Assembly (NCBI RefSeq): GCF_900112205.1
Contig: NZ_FOKW01000003.1
Coordinates: 372,001-436,000, forward strand
DNA length: 64,000 bases
Direction: 5' to 3'
From: Natronobacterium haloterrestre
GTDB taxonomy: Archaea; Halobacteriota; Halobacteria; Halobacteriales; Natrialbaceae
A program made the translations under genes and the position numbers. A model generated the notes under the pieces. The model ran no database searches. It saw only the letters and a program-made list of their open reading frames with translations, and was not told the origin of the DNA. This document shows, one piece after another, positions 8,938 to 16,853 of this stretch (position 1 is the first letter of the stretch; each line of letters opens with the position of its first letter).

Positions 8938-10428
8938 CTACCGGTCGGTCAGGTAGCGGCGCTCCCAGCGCGGGCCGGCGCGACTCGAGAGGACGTACCC
9001 GACGATTCCGAACCCGAGGCCGGCGGCGGCGAGCGCGGCCCCGGACGCGAGCGAGGGCGGTACGACGACGAAGCCGACCACCAGCGCGGGGACGAGCGCG
9101 ACGGCGACGCCGACGGTGAACGCGCCGAACCGCACGGCGTCGAAGAGGAACTCGTTCGGGTCGAAGCCGGCGACGTAGACGGTGAGCCCGTAGTAGTAGA
9201 GGCCGTAACCCCCGAGCAGGACGGCCCCCACGACGGCATCAAGCGCCGTCGCATCGAACCAGACGACCGCCGCGAGGTACGGGACGAGGACGGTCGGCGC
9301 GCCGACGAGGGCGAACGCCGTGCGCTTCGCGCGGAACACGTCCTCGACCGCGATCGGGTAGACCAGATACGACTCGAGGTCGTCGAACTGGGTCAGCCAG
9401 TTGTACGTCGTAAACGCCGACAGGCCGAGCACGCCGCCGAAGAAGACCCCTGGCGCAGGCTCGATTCCAGTGATCGCGTCCACGATACCGACCAGCGCCG
9501 CGACGAGGGCAAACAGGATCGTCGCCGAGACCAGCGGCTTCCAGACGCCGCCTGACGACCGGGAGAGGTCGAGCAGCGTCTTCGCGACGAGCGCGTCCGT
9601 TCCCGACTCGAGCGGAAGCCTGTCGCTGAGCGCGGCGAACCGGTCGCCGACCGTTCGCGTCGGTCGGCCGTAGGTCGGGTCGTACGCGACGAGAGCAGCA
9701 ATCGCGAGAAGGACGGTCCCGGCGGCGATCCCGACCGCGGCGAGCGGGCCGGCCTCGAGTGGAACGACGACGGCGCGAACGTACGGGACGGCCGTTCCGC
9801 TTCCACCGCTTACCCCAACGACGACGGCGACGAGGGCGACGGCGGCCGCGATGGCCCAGGTCGGAACGCCGCGGGTCCGGACCGCGATCGACGCGACCGT
9901 CGCGGTCATCCCCACCGCGAAGGCAATCGACAGCGAGAGCCACAGCCCGACGACGGCCGCCGCGATCGCCGCCGGAGTCCGGGCCGGCGCGAGGACGACC
10001 GCCGCCGCGGCCATCGGCAACACGAAGACGACGGCGTAGAAGAGTCCGTCCTTCAGCAGGAAGAGGCCGAGCAGCCGTCGCCGGGAGAGCGGGAGCGTCT
10101 CGGCCGAGCCGAGCAACAGCGACAGCTCCCCGAACACGTTCTCGAGCATGTCAGAGCCGGCGAAGGCCGCCGTCCCGCTGTAGAGGCCGAAGCCGGCCGC
10201 GAGGACGTGGACGCCGAGCAGGATCGTGCCGTCGGCGAGCCCGCTCTCGAGCAGGGCGACCGTTCCCGCGACCGCGACGGCGGCGACGACGAGCGGGAAG
10301 AACGCGAACCGCCAGCCGCCGAACAGTCGCGTGTGCAGCCGCCACTCCTCTCGCAGCAGAGCGACGAACAGGAGCCTCGCGTTCGACGACCGGTCGTCGT
10401 CCCCGTTCCCGTGTGCGTCCGTGCTCAT
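8938..10428 (-). CDS. ABC transporter permease, ABC-2-like
   Basis: Integral membrane protein of 496 residues, with an N-terminal cytoplasmic stretch ([18 protein letters not shown], the amphipathic entry of ABC-2 permeases) and about a dozen hydrophobic segments in two halves, joined by a soluble loop near 260-300. It overlaps the upstream ATPase gene by four bases, so the two form one transport complex, with the ATPase translated first. The direction is probably export, but the substrate cannot be told. cobyric acid synthase starts just downstream on the same strand and may be co-transcribed. Confidence 0.85.
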   Translation of the reverse strand: MSTDAHGNGDDDRSSNARLLFVALLREEWRLHTRLFGGWRFAFFPLVVAAVAVAGTVALLESGLADGTILLGVHVLAAGFGLYSGTAAFAGSDMLENVFGELSLLLGSAETLPLSRRRLLGLFLLKDGLFYAVVFVLPMAAAAVVLAPARTPAAIAAAVVGLWLSLSIAFAVGMTATVASIAVRTRGVPTWAIAAAVALVAVVVGVSGGSGTAVPYVRAVVVPLEAGPLAAVGIAAGTVLLAIAALVAYDPTYGRPTRTVGDRFAALSDRLPLESGTDALVAKTLLDLSRSSGGVWKPLVSATILFALVAALVGIVDAITGIEPAPGVFFGGVLGLSAFTTYNWLTQFDDLESYLVYPIAVEDVFRAKRTAFALVGAPTVLVPYLAAVVWFDATALDAVVGAVLLGGYGLYYYGLTVYVAGFDPNEFLFDAVRFGAFTVGVAVALVPALVVGFVVVPPSLASGAALAAAGLGFGIVGYVLSSRAGPRWERRYLTDR

Positions 10429-11261
10429 CGGCCCGTCGCCTCGAGTCGCGGATCGCGTTCGGAATCGCCCGCTTTGCCTTCGATCCGATCGTGGGCCGAC
10501 GACGGCAGGTCGCGGGCGTCCGCGTCGGTCACCTCCCGGAGGAACACCTCGAGCAGCGGGTCCGCATCCGCATCCGCGTCAGCGTCCGCGTCCTCGCCCC
10601 CCTTCGCGAGCGAACGTTCGGTCACCATCCGCCCGTCGGCGACGATTCCGACGCGCGTACAGATCGACTCGGCCACGTCGATGTTGTGCGTCGAGACGAA
10701 GACGGCGTTGTCGTCGGCCGCATATGCGACGAGGAACCGCTTGACCTGCTCCTGGACGAGCGGGTCGAGGTTCGCCAGCGGCTCGTCGATCAGGACCGCA
10801 TCCGGCTCGTGGAGGAACGCCTGCGCGATCATCACCTTCTGTTGCTGGCCGCGCGAGAGGTCGGTGTGCAACGTGTCGAGTTTCCCGCCGAAGCCGAGCC
10901 GATCCGTCCAGCGATCGATCCGCTCGGCGACGTACTCCGGCTCGAGGTCGCGGACGCTGCCGACGAACTCGAGGTACTCCCGTGGGGTGAGGAAACTCGG
11001 CGGCGAACCCTGTTCCGGAAGGATGCCGACGCGTCGCCGTGTCTCGATCGGTTCGGCCGTCGGATCACAGCCGAGGACCCGAACGTCGCCGCCGTCGGGG
11101 GCTATTTGCCCCGTCAGCGCCCGGATCGTGGTCGTCTTGCCGGCCCCGTTCGGGCCGAGAAAGCCGAATAGTTCCCCGCGCTCGACGCGGAAGTCCATCC
11201 CGTCCACGGCGCGGACGGACCCGTACGACTTGCACAACTCGTCGACCCGAATAGCAGCCAT
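10425..11261 (-). CDS. ABC transporter ATP-binding protein
   Basis: A 278-residue nucleotide-binding subunit. Walker A is GPNGAGKTT, the signature is LSRGQQQK (Arg in place of the second Gly of LSGGQ), Walker B is AVLIDEPLANLDP, and the switch His follows in FVSTHN. A C-terminal extension contains a (Asp-Ala) run, DADADADADAD, encoded by a short GC-rich repeat near 10560-10590. It overlaps the permease gene by four bases. The palindrome at 11320-11337 lies 59-76 bases before the start. It powers the neighbouring ABC-2 type permease; the cargo is unknown. Confidence 0.92.
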   Translation of the reverse strand: MAAIRVDELCKSYGSVRAVDGMDFRVERGELFGFLGPNGAGKTTTIRALTGQIAPDGGDVRVLGCDPTAEPIETRRRVGILPEQGSPPSFLTPREYLEFVGSVRDLEPEYVAERIDRWTDRLGFGGKLDTLHTDLSRGQQQKVMIAQAFLHEPDAVLIDEPLANLDPLVQEQVKRFLVAYAADDNAVFVSTHNIDVAESICTRVGIVADGRMVTERSLAKGGEDADADADADADPLLEVFLREVTDADARDLPSSAHDRIEGKAGDSERDPRLEATGR

Positions 11262-11319
11262 TCAATCGCCTCGGTTCGCAGCGATCGGTTATATCGATGG
11301 CGACACCGGCGAACGGGGC

Positions 11320-11337
11320 GGCCGAACCAGTTCGGCC
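11320..11337. promoter_or_regulatory. 18-bp palindrome between cobO and the ABC ATPase gene
   Basis: GGCCGAACCAGTTCGGCC, with 8-bp arms and a CA centre, sits 16-33 bases past the cobO stop and upstream of the ABC ATPase start at 11261. It can be a terminator hairpin for cobO or an operator for the transporter. Its core CGAAC-N2-GTTCG matches the repeat of the nitrite island 20 kb away. Confidence 0.5.
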
Positions 11338-11352
11338 GACGTCTTCTGGCAG

Positions 11353-12039
11353 TCAGAACTCCGTCCCGCGGCGGGCCCGCTGTCCGTCCTCGATCGGATG
11401 GGCCTGCTTGCGGACGTTCGTGATCAGGTCCGCACGGTCCTCGAGGTACGTCGGCTCCGTGTGGCTCCCCGAGAGCACGAGTTCGAGGTCCGCGGGCTTG
11501 TCGTCGATCAGCGCGAGCACGTCGTCCTCGGCGATCAGGCCGCGCTCCGCGGCGTACAGCACCTCGTCGAGGACGAGCATGTGGACGCCGTCGTCGGGGT
11601 CGCCGTCGAGGGCGATCGGTTCGTCGAGGGTCGCTTCGGCTGCTCCCGCGAGCAACTCGCGGGCCCGCTCGAGGCCCGCCTCGGCCTGGGCCTCGTGTTT
11701 CTCCTCGTCGCTGCCGTCGGGCATTCCGTGCCAGCCGTAGTGGCCGAGGTTCTCGTAGCTGAACCCGGGCAGTGCGGCGATGGCGTTGTACTCGCCGCGG
11801 ACGGCGTCGACGCTCGAGGCGCCGCCTTTCATGAACTGGAGCATGTGGACGCGGAAGCCGTGGCCGGCCGCGCGCATGCCCATCCCGAGCGTGGCGGTCG
11901 TCTTCCCCTTGCCGTCGCCCCACCAGACCTGGACGAGGCCGAACTCCTCGGGTGCCGACGGCTCGATGCGCTCCGGTTCCGGCGTTCGTCCCTCGCCGGG
12001 CGTGTCCTCGACCCCCGCAGCTGGCGTATCGTCGCTCAT
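11353..12039 (-). CDS. cobO: Cob(I)alamin (corrinoid) adenosyltransferase
   Basis: Transfers the adenosyl group of ATP to the cobalt of corrinoids, CobO/BtuR type. The protein has 228 residues; the first 35 or so are an acidic, Pro-rich extension. The phosphate-binding loop VWWGDGKGKTTATLGMGMRA is at about 40-60, followed by LQFMKGG, and the LVLDEVLYAAERGLI motif typical of the family lies in the middle. ATG at 12039. It is transcribed alone or with the ABC pair downstream (91-base gap) and lies back to back with the winged-helix gene at 12156. Confidence 0.93.
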   Translation of the reverse strand: MSDDTPAAGVEDTPGEGRTPEPERIEPSAPEEFGLVQVWWGDGKGKTTATLGMGMRAAGHGFRVHMLQFMKGGASSVDAVRGEYNAIAALPGFSYENLGHYGWHGMPDGSDEEKHEAQAEAGLERARELLAGAAEATLDEPIALDGDPDDGVHMLVLDEVLYAAERGLIAEDDVLALIDDKPADLELVLSGSHTEPTYLEDRADLITNVRKQAHPIEDGQRARRGTEF

Positions 12040-12155
12040 ATCGGGCCCCTCGTGCCGGCGCTACATGTAGACACCGACCGGCCGGACCCTCGCGAACGCA
12101 GCGGCCGTCGGTTCGACCACGCACGTCATTAGGCTCCGCTCCTAACCCGTCCGCA

Positions 12156-12527
12156 ATGTCACTCGGCGTTCCGTCGTCAGACGACGGGTCGGCGCCAGAC
12201 CTCGCGGCGATAGTCAGCGCCCTGGACGACGACGGCTGCCGCGAAATCGTCACCGTCCTCGAGGAGCCGCTGACCGCCCAGGAACTGGCCGGCCGGATCG
12301 GCCTCCCGCTGTCGACGACCTACCGGAAACTCGACCGGCTGACGGAGGCGGGCCTGGTCACCGAAACGGTCGGGGTTCGGTCGGGCAGCCACCACAAGTC
12401 CCGCTACGTCGCCGACTTCGAACGGGTCTCGATCGGGATCGGCGACGACGGCGATTTCGACGTCGACCTCGAGCGGTCGAAGGACCGCTCGGTCGGCATC
12501 TGGTCGGAGATCCAGCGCGAGTTCTGA
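12156..12527 (+). CDS. Winged-helix (ArsR-like) transcriptional regulator
   Basis: A 123-residue DNA-binding protein. A winged helix occupies about residues 15-75: IVSALDDDGCREIVTVLEE, then LTAQELAGRIGLPLSTTYRKLDRL as the recognition helix-turn-helix, then a wing with GSHHKSRYV. The C-terminal 35 residues are acidic and haloarchaeal in style. The ATG at 12156 fits the conserved start better than upstream codons. It diverges from cobO with 116 bases between, so it may act on that promoter; the sequence offers no direct proof. Confidence 0.82.
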   Translation: MSLGVPSSDDGSAPDLAAIVSALDDDGCREIVTVLEEPLTAQELAGRIGLPLSTTYRKLDRLTEAGLVTETVGVRSGSHHKSRYVADFERVSIGIGDDGDFDVDLERSKDRSVGIWSEIQREF

Positions 12528-12611
12528 CGCGTCCGATCGCGTCCCCTCTCGAACGTCGGTGCCGGAGACGTCGACCTACAAGTACTCGAGCGACGATACT
12601 CGCCCATAGCC

Positions 12612-13628
12612 ATGGTACGCGTACTCTCCGACGAGGACGTCGCCTCGGTCCTCGACCTCGAGGACCTGCTTCCCGTCGTCGCAGACGCCTTCCGGAAGAC
12701 GGAGGCCGACGAGGTCGAACGGCCGGAACGCCCCCACTACCCGATCGGGGCGGGACTCGAGTCCGACTCGAGTACGAGCGAGACGGCGGAGCCGACCGGC
12801 ACCGGACTCTGTATGCCCGCGTACGTTCACGGGGCCGACTACGCCGCGACGAAGCTCGTGACGGTCGTCGAGGACAACCCGGAACGGGGCCTGCCGACCG
12901 TCACCGCACAGATCGCGCTGGCCGACGCCGAAACGGGTCAGCCGGTCGGCTACCTCGCCGGCAACCGGATCACGGGCGCACGGACCGGCTGTATCGGCGG
13001 ACTGGCGGCCCGCGAACTCGCGCCCGAACCCGACGAGCAGGACACGCTCGACGTGGCCGTGATCGGCGCGGGCACGCAGGCCCGCTGGCAGACCCGTGCG
13101 ATCGCCGCGGCGACCGACGCCGACCTCGAGTCGGTCCGGGTCTACTCCCCGAGCGACTCGCGGTTCGACTGCGCCGCGGATCTCGAGGCCGAACTCGACG
13201 CGTCCGTGGACGCCGTCTCGTCGCCCGCCGCCGCCGTCGAGGACGCGTCGATCGTCGTTACCGCGACGACGAGCACGGAGCCGGTGTTCCCGGGCGACGC
13301 CCTGGAACCGAACGCGCTCGTGATCGCCGTCGGCGCGTACACGCCGGAGATGCGCGAACTGGACGCGACGACCGTCGAACGCGCCGAGCGGGTCGTCGCG
13401 GACGTCCCCTCGGAGGCCCTCGAGACCGGCGACTTGCGGGAGTTCCCGGCCCTCGAGGACGGGATCGAGTCGCTCGGTGCCGTTCTATCGGGCACCGAGG
13501 GGTCGGACCGGGGAGACGGGATCGTCGTCGTGGAAAGCGTCGGCTCCGCGGTGCTAGACGCCGCGGCTGCGTCCTTCGTCTTCGATCGCGCGGCCGAGCG
13601 CGGTGTCGGGACGACGGTCCCGCTTTGA
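12612..13628 (+). CDS. Ornithine cyclodeaminase / mu-crystallin family protein
   Basis: NAD(P)-dependent enzyme of 338 residues. It begins VRVLSDEDVASVLDLEDLLP, has the substrate lobe with AATKLVTVVEDNPERGLPTV, the RITGARTGCIGGLAA helix, then a Rossmann fold with AVIGAGTQARWQTRAI. Archaeal members include alanine dehydrogenases as well as ornithine cyclodeaminases, so the substrate is open. The gene is free-standing. Length and motifs are intact. Confidence 0.88.
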   Translation: MVRVLSDEDVASVLDLEDLLPVVADAFRKTEADEVERPERPHYPIGAGLESDSSTSETAEPTGTGLCMPAYVHGADYAATKLVTVVEDNPERGLPTVTAQIALADAETGQPVGYLAGNRITGARTGCIGGLAARELAPEPDEQDTLDVAVIGAGTQARWQTRAIAAATDADLESVRVYSPSDSRFDCAADLEAELDASVDAVSSPAAAVEDASIVVTATTSTEPVFPGDALEPNALVIAVGAYTPEMRELDATTVERAERVVADVPSEALETGDLREFPALEDGIESLGAVLSGTEGSDRGDGIVVVESVGSAVLDAAAASFVFDRAAERGVGTTVPL

Positions 13629-13801
13629 CCGACGACCGTCGCCCGAGCCGCGAGCGTCGAGCGTCGAACCGGCCACGACACTAAAGTAACCTGTCGGCCA
13701 AGTGCGACGAACCGTCAGTAGATCTTTCAAACGGGCTGTCTGTATATGGAGACGATGAACACCGATCGCGTTCGCGACGCGCGACTGGACCGCAGGCGAA
13801 G

Positions 13802-15949
13802 ATGCTGGCGCGCGAGCGAGCGCTCGAACAGCGCATCGGGGGGAGCGCGGTCGTGACGTCCCGCACCGTTCCGATCGTCGACCGCGTCACGGACGCGTTC
13901 TTCGCGCTCGACACCGACTTCCGGTTTACGTACCTCAACGAGCGAGCCGAGACCCTTCTGAAACGGTCTCGAGAGGACCTCATCGGCCGCGTCATGTGGG
14001 ACGAGTTTCCGCAAACGGTCGAGACGCAGTTCCCGGACGGGTTCCATCGGGCGATGGACGAACAGGTTCCGGTCTCGTTCGAAATCTACCATGCGCGCCT
14101 GGAGACCTGGTTCGAGGCCCGGGCCTACCCCTCCGAGACGGGGCTGTCGGTGTACATGCGCGATGTCACCGAGCGCAAGCAACAGGAGACCACCATCGCC
14201 CAGCACGCGGCCGTCATCGAGGCGATCAACGACGGCGTCGTTACGCTCGACCGGAACCGGGAGATCGTCTCGGTCAACGGCGCGATGGAGCGACTGCTCG
14301 GCCGCGACCGGGAGGCCCTGGTCGGCGAACACGTCGAGGTCGTCCCCGAACTCGCTGGCATCGACGACGAGGACGCAGTCGAGATGGGACGAGCTATCGC
14401 CGACGTGGACGTTGGCAACGCCGACAAACGGCAACTCGAGGCGACGATCACCGACGCCGACGGCGTCGACCGGATGGTCGAGATCAGGTTCGTTCCGATC
14501 GAGGACGACGCGGCGACGATCGCCGGCGTCCTCCGCGACATCACCGACCAGCACGAGTACGAACGGGTGGCCGCCTCGCTGCACGAGATCACCCGCTGGC
14601 TGCTCGAGTCCGACGACCCCGAGGAGATCTGTGCGATCGCCGTCCACTCGGGCAGCGACCTGCTCGATCTGCCGATCAGCGGGATCTGGCTCCTCGAGGA
14701 CGAACACGGCTATCTCGAGCCCGTCGCTGGCACGGCGGGGGCGTACGAGGAGTTCGGCGGCCTCCCCCGGTTCAACCCCGGCGAGGGACTCGTCTGGAAC
14801 GTCTTCGAGGCCGGCGAGGTCGAGCGGTTCGACGATCTCGAGTCCAACGAGGAAACCTACAACCCCGAGACACCCCTTCGCTCGGAGATCATCGCGCCGA
14901 TCGGTACTCACGGCGTGCTCATGACCGGCGCGCTCGAGCCCGGCCAGTTCGACGAGACCGACGTCGAACTGCTCTCGACGCTGGCGGAGAACATCCGTGC
15001 CGCGCTCGACCGGGCCGACCGCGAGCGGATCCTGCGGGAGCGCACCGAGGCCCTCGAGCGCCAGACCGAACGGCTCGAGGGGGTCGCCAACGTCCTCTCG
15101 AACGACCTGAAACAGCAACTCGAGACGGTCGCCGAGCGACTCGAGGACGACGACGCCGACGAACTGGGCTGGGAGTTCCCGCTCGCAGAGGACTCCGTCG
15201 AGACGACGCTCGACCGCGCCGAGCGACTGGTCGACGACGTCCGCGAGTTCGCCCGCAACGCCTCGGCGGTCGGCACCCGGAGCCGCGTCAGGCTCGACCG
15301 AGCCGTCGAAGCGGCTGCCAGGACCTCCCGGCTCGACGAGTCGAACGTGACCGTCGAACGCCGTGCCACCGTCCGGGCCGACGCCGACCGCCTCGTGAAC
15401 CTGCTGGAGACGGCGTTCGACGATGCAGCGGCTCGCGACGGCGTCTCCCCGGGCGACCCCGGAGACGAGACGGCGGACGTAACGGTCCGGGTGGGTCTTC
15501 TCGGGTTCGACGATCCCGGCCGGTCCCGCGGCTTTTACCTCCTCGACGACGCGGCTGCCTCGCCGGAGACCGCTCGAGATCGGCTGCTGGCGTCCCCGGA
15601 CGGGACGGGAAGCGGAGCGGGGGCCGCTGACGGGACACCCGACACCGGAACCGGCGCGATCGACGGTCTCGGACTCGCGCTCGTCCGCGCGATCGCCGAA
15701 GCCCACGGCTGGGAACTGACGGTCGAGACCGTCGAAGGCGACGGGACGAGCGAGTGCGGTGTACTCGACCACGAACCCAACTCCGACCCTGACCACGACT
15801 CGGACGAACTCGCGAACAGAACCCGGATCGAAATTCGGGACGTAACTACCCTCGAACTCGAGGGCAGCGATCGTCACAACGGGGACGAAGACGGCAAGCG
15901 GCAGCGAGACGGTCTTCCACGGCCCGGAGCGGGTCCGGGCGGTCCCTGA
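13802..15949 (+). CDS. PAS-PAS-GAF sensor with degenerate histidine kinase core
   Basis: A 715-residue cytoplasmic sensor: PAS 1 (about 25-125, DAFFALDTDFRFTYLNERAE), PAS 2 (about 135-260), GAF (about 265-410), a dimerisation helix region (about 420-495) and an HATPase-like fold (about 500-660). The catalytic parts are altered. The H-box reads LSNDLKQQL, with Asn434 at the phospho-acceptor His site. The N-box reads LLETAFDDAA, with Asp541 for the usual Asn. The G1 box reads DDAAAS (from Asp582) instead of DDGPGI. The G2 box GLGLALVRAIAEAHGW is kept. It is probably not an autokinase and may act as a scaffold or ligand-binding partner. No alternative in-frame start lies upstream. Confidence 0.86.
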   Translation: MLARERALEQRIGGSAVVTSRTVPIVDRVTDAFFALDTDFRFTYLNERAETLLKRSREDLIGRVMWDEFPQTVETQFPDGFHRAMDEQVPVSFEIYHARLETWFEARAYPSETGLSVYMRDVTERKQQETTIAQHAAVIEAINDGVVTLDRNREIVSVNGAMERLLGRDREALVGEHVEVVPELAGIDDEDAVEMGRAIADVDVGNADKRQLEATITDADGVDRMVEIRFVPIEDDAATIAGVLRDITDQHEYERVAASLHEITRWLLESDDPEEICAIAVHSGSDLLDLPISGIWLLEDEHGYLEPVAGTAGAYEEFGGLPRFNPGEGLVWNVFEAGEVERFDDLESNEETYNPETPLRSEIIAPIGTHGVLMTGALEPGQFDETDVELLSTLAENIRAALDRADRERILRERTEALERQTERLEGVANVLSNDLKQQLETVAERLEDDDADELGWEFPLAEDSVETTLDRAERLVDDVREFARNASAVGTRSRVRLDRAVEAAARTSRLDESNVTVERRATVRADADRLVNLLETAFDDAAARDGVSPGDPGDETADVTVRVGLLGFDDPGRSRGFYLLDDAAASPETARDRLLASPDGTGSGAGAADGTPDTGTGAIDGLGLALVRAIAEAHGWELTVETVEGDGTSECGVLDHEPNSDPDHDSDELANRTRIEIRDVTTLELEGSDRHNGDEDGKRQRDGLPRPGAGPGGP

Positions 15950-15970
15950 CCGCCCTGTTTCTTGTTTTGC

Positions 15971-16050
15971 CCTGTCTCGTCCTGTCTCGTCCTGTCTCGT
16001 CCCGTTTCGACCCGTTTCGACCCGTTTCGACCCGTTTCGTCCTGTTTCGC
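15971..16050. repeat. Eight tandem 10-bp units
   Basis: Eight contiguous decamers: three CCTGTCTCGT, three CCCGTTTCGA, then CCCGTTTCGT and CCTGTTTCGC. It fills the gap between two convergent genes (sensor stop 15949, response regulator stop 16139). The three subtypes are grouped in blocks, as expected from slippage or unequal exchange. The T-rich + strand could also serve as terminator. Confidence 0.93.
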
Positions 16051-16138
16051 TACGTTACTCCCAATTCCGCCCACCGCGTGCGATGCGCTACCTTCTCCGG
16101 AAGCTATCGCGCCGGTGTGTCGAGTTCGAGACCCCCCC

Positions 16139-16726
16139 TTACTCCTCGGGAACCGGATCGGCGGCGATGTCGCGACAGAGCTGACGGTACTTCCCCTCCT
16201 CGAGCAGTTCCGAGGTCGTCTCCGTGACGTGGGCCCGCAGCGCCGCGAGCCGGTCCTCGAGTTCGGCGTACTCCCGGCTCGACTCGAGTTCGGCCTCGGA
16301 CTTCTGGGCGTCGAGCAGGGCCTTCTTCGACGCGAGCGCGAAGAACTCCCGAAGTTGGTCGTCGTAGGACGAACGCAGCAGTAGCTGATCGACGATCCGC
16401 AACAGCTCTTCTTTCGAGACGGGTTTGACGAGATAGTCGTCGAACCCCATGCCGACGATGTCGAAATCGGGTTCGATCGCGGTCACCATCGCAACGTAGC
16501 AATCGAGATCGTGCTCGCGGATCGTCTCGAGCACGGTATCCCCCGACAGCCCCGGCATCCGGCGGTCTAAGAGAACCACGTCGATCGACTCGTCGATCGC
16601 CGCGAGCGCGTCGTCGCCGTCGTAGGCCGTCCGGACGTCGTACTCGCTCTCGAGCCACGCGGCATAGAGATTAGCGAGGTCGGGCTCGTCTTCGACGATC
16701 AGTACGGACGGGGTGTCTGTGGCCAT
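16139..16726 (-). CDS. Response regulator with HalX output domain
   Basis: A 195-residue cytoplasmic regulator. The receiver domain (1-115) has acidic pair Glu12/Asp13 (IVEDEPD), phospho-acceptor Asp54 (VVLLDRRMPG) and Lys101 (YLVKPVSKEE). The C-terminal HalX domain (about 120-190) is a helical coiled region (LREFFALASKKALLDAQKSEAEL) typical of haloarchaea, with no known DNA-binding motif. I start at the ATG at 16726; 13 upstream codons look unrelated. It is convergent with the degenerate kinase, so the pair may be related, but that kinase cannot phosphorylate it by the normal route. Confidence 0.92.
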   Translation of the reverse strand: MATDTPSVLIVEDEPDLANLYAAWLESEYDVRTAYDGDDALAAIDESIDVVLLDRRMPGLSGDTVLETIREHDLDCYVAMVTAIEPDFDIVGMGFDDYLVKPVSKEELLRIVDQLLLRSSYDDQLREFFALASKKALLDAQKSEAELESSREYAELEDRLAALRAHVTETTSELLEEGKYRQLCRDIAADPVPEE

Positions 16727-16853
16727 CGAGCGGAATCCTCCGGATCTGTCGTCCGGTCGAAGCACTCGCAGGCGGGCTATATCAAAATACCGGCACCGGA
16801 ATCGTCGTCAGGGCAGCATGCCCCGGAAGCGAGTGCCCGCCGCGTCCGGACGG

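Noticed and set aside
10560-10595. Short GC-rich tandem repeat
   Set aside because: It lies inside the ABC ATPase gene and encodes the Asp-Ala run of its C-terminal linker, ordinary low-complexity coding sequence.
9759-11171. 470-codon plus-strand frame across the ABC permease and ATPase genes
   Set aside because: Extremely Arg/Ser/Pro-rich, spans two genes coded on the other strand, no haloarchaeal acidic composition.
13727-15877. 716-codon open frame on the minus strand opposite the sensor gene
   Set aside because: It is the GC-rich shadow of the PAS-PAS-GAF gene: low-information Val/Gly/Asp/Arg composition, no domain, while the plus strand has recognisable domains throughout.
15874-16074. 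Minus-strand frame over the decamer array giving a repetitive Arg/Thr/Asp/Gln peptide
   Set aside because: The peptide pattern simply reflects the 10-bp repeat read in triplets; no conserved start context and it overlaps the sensor gene end.
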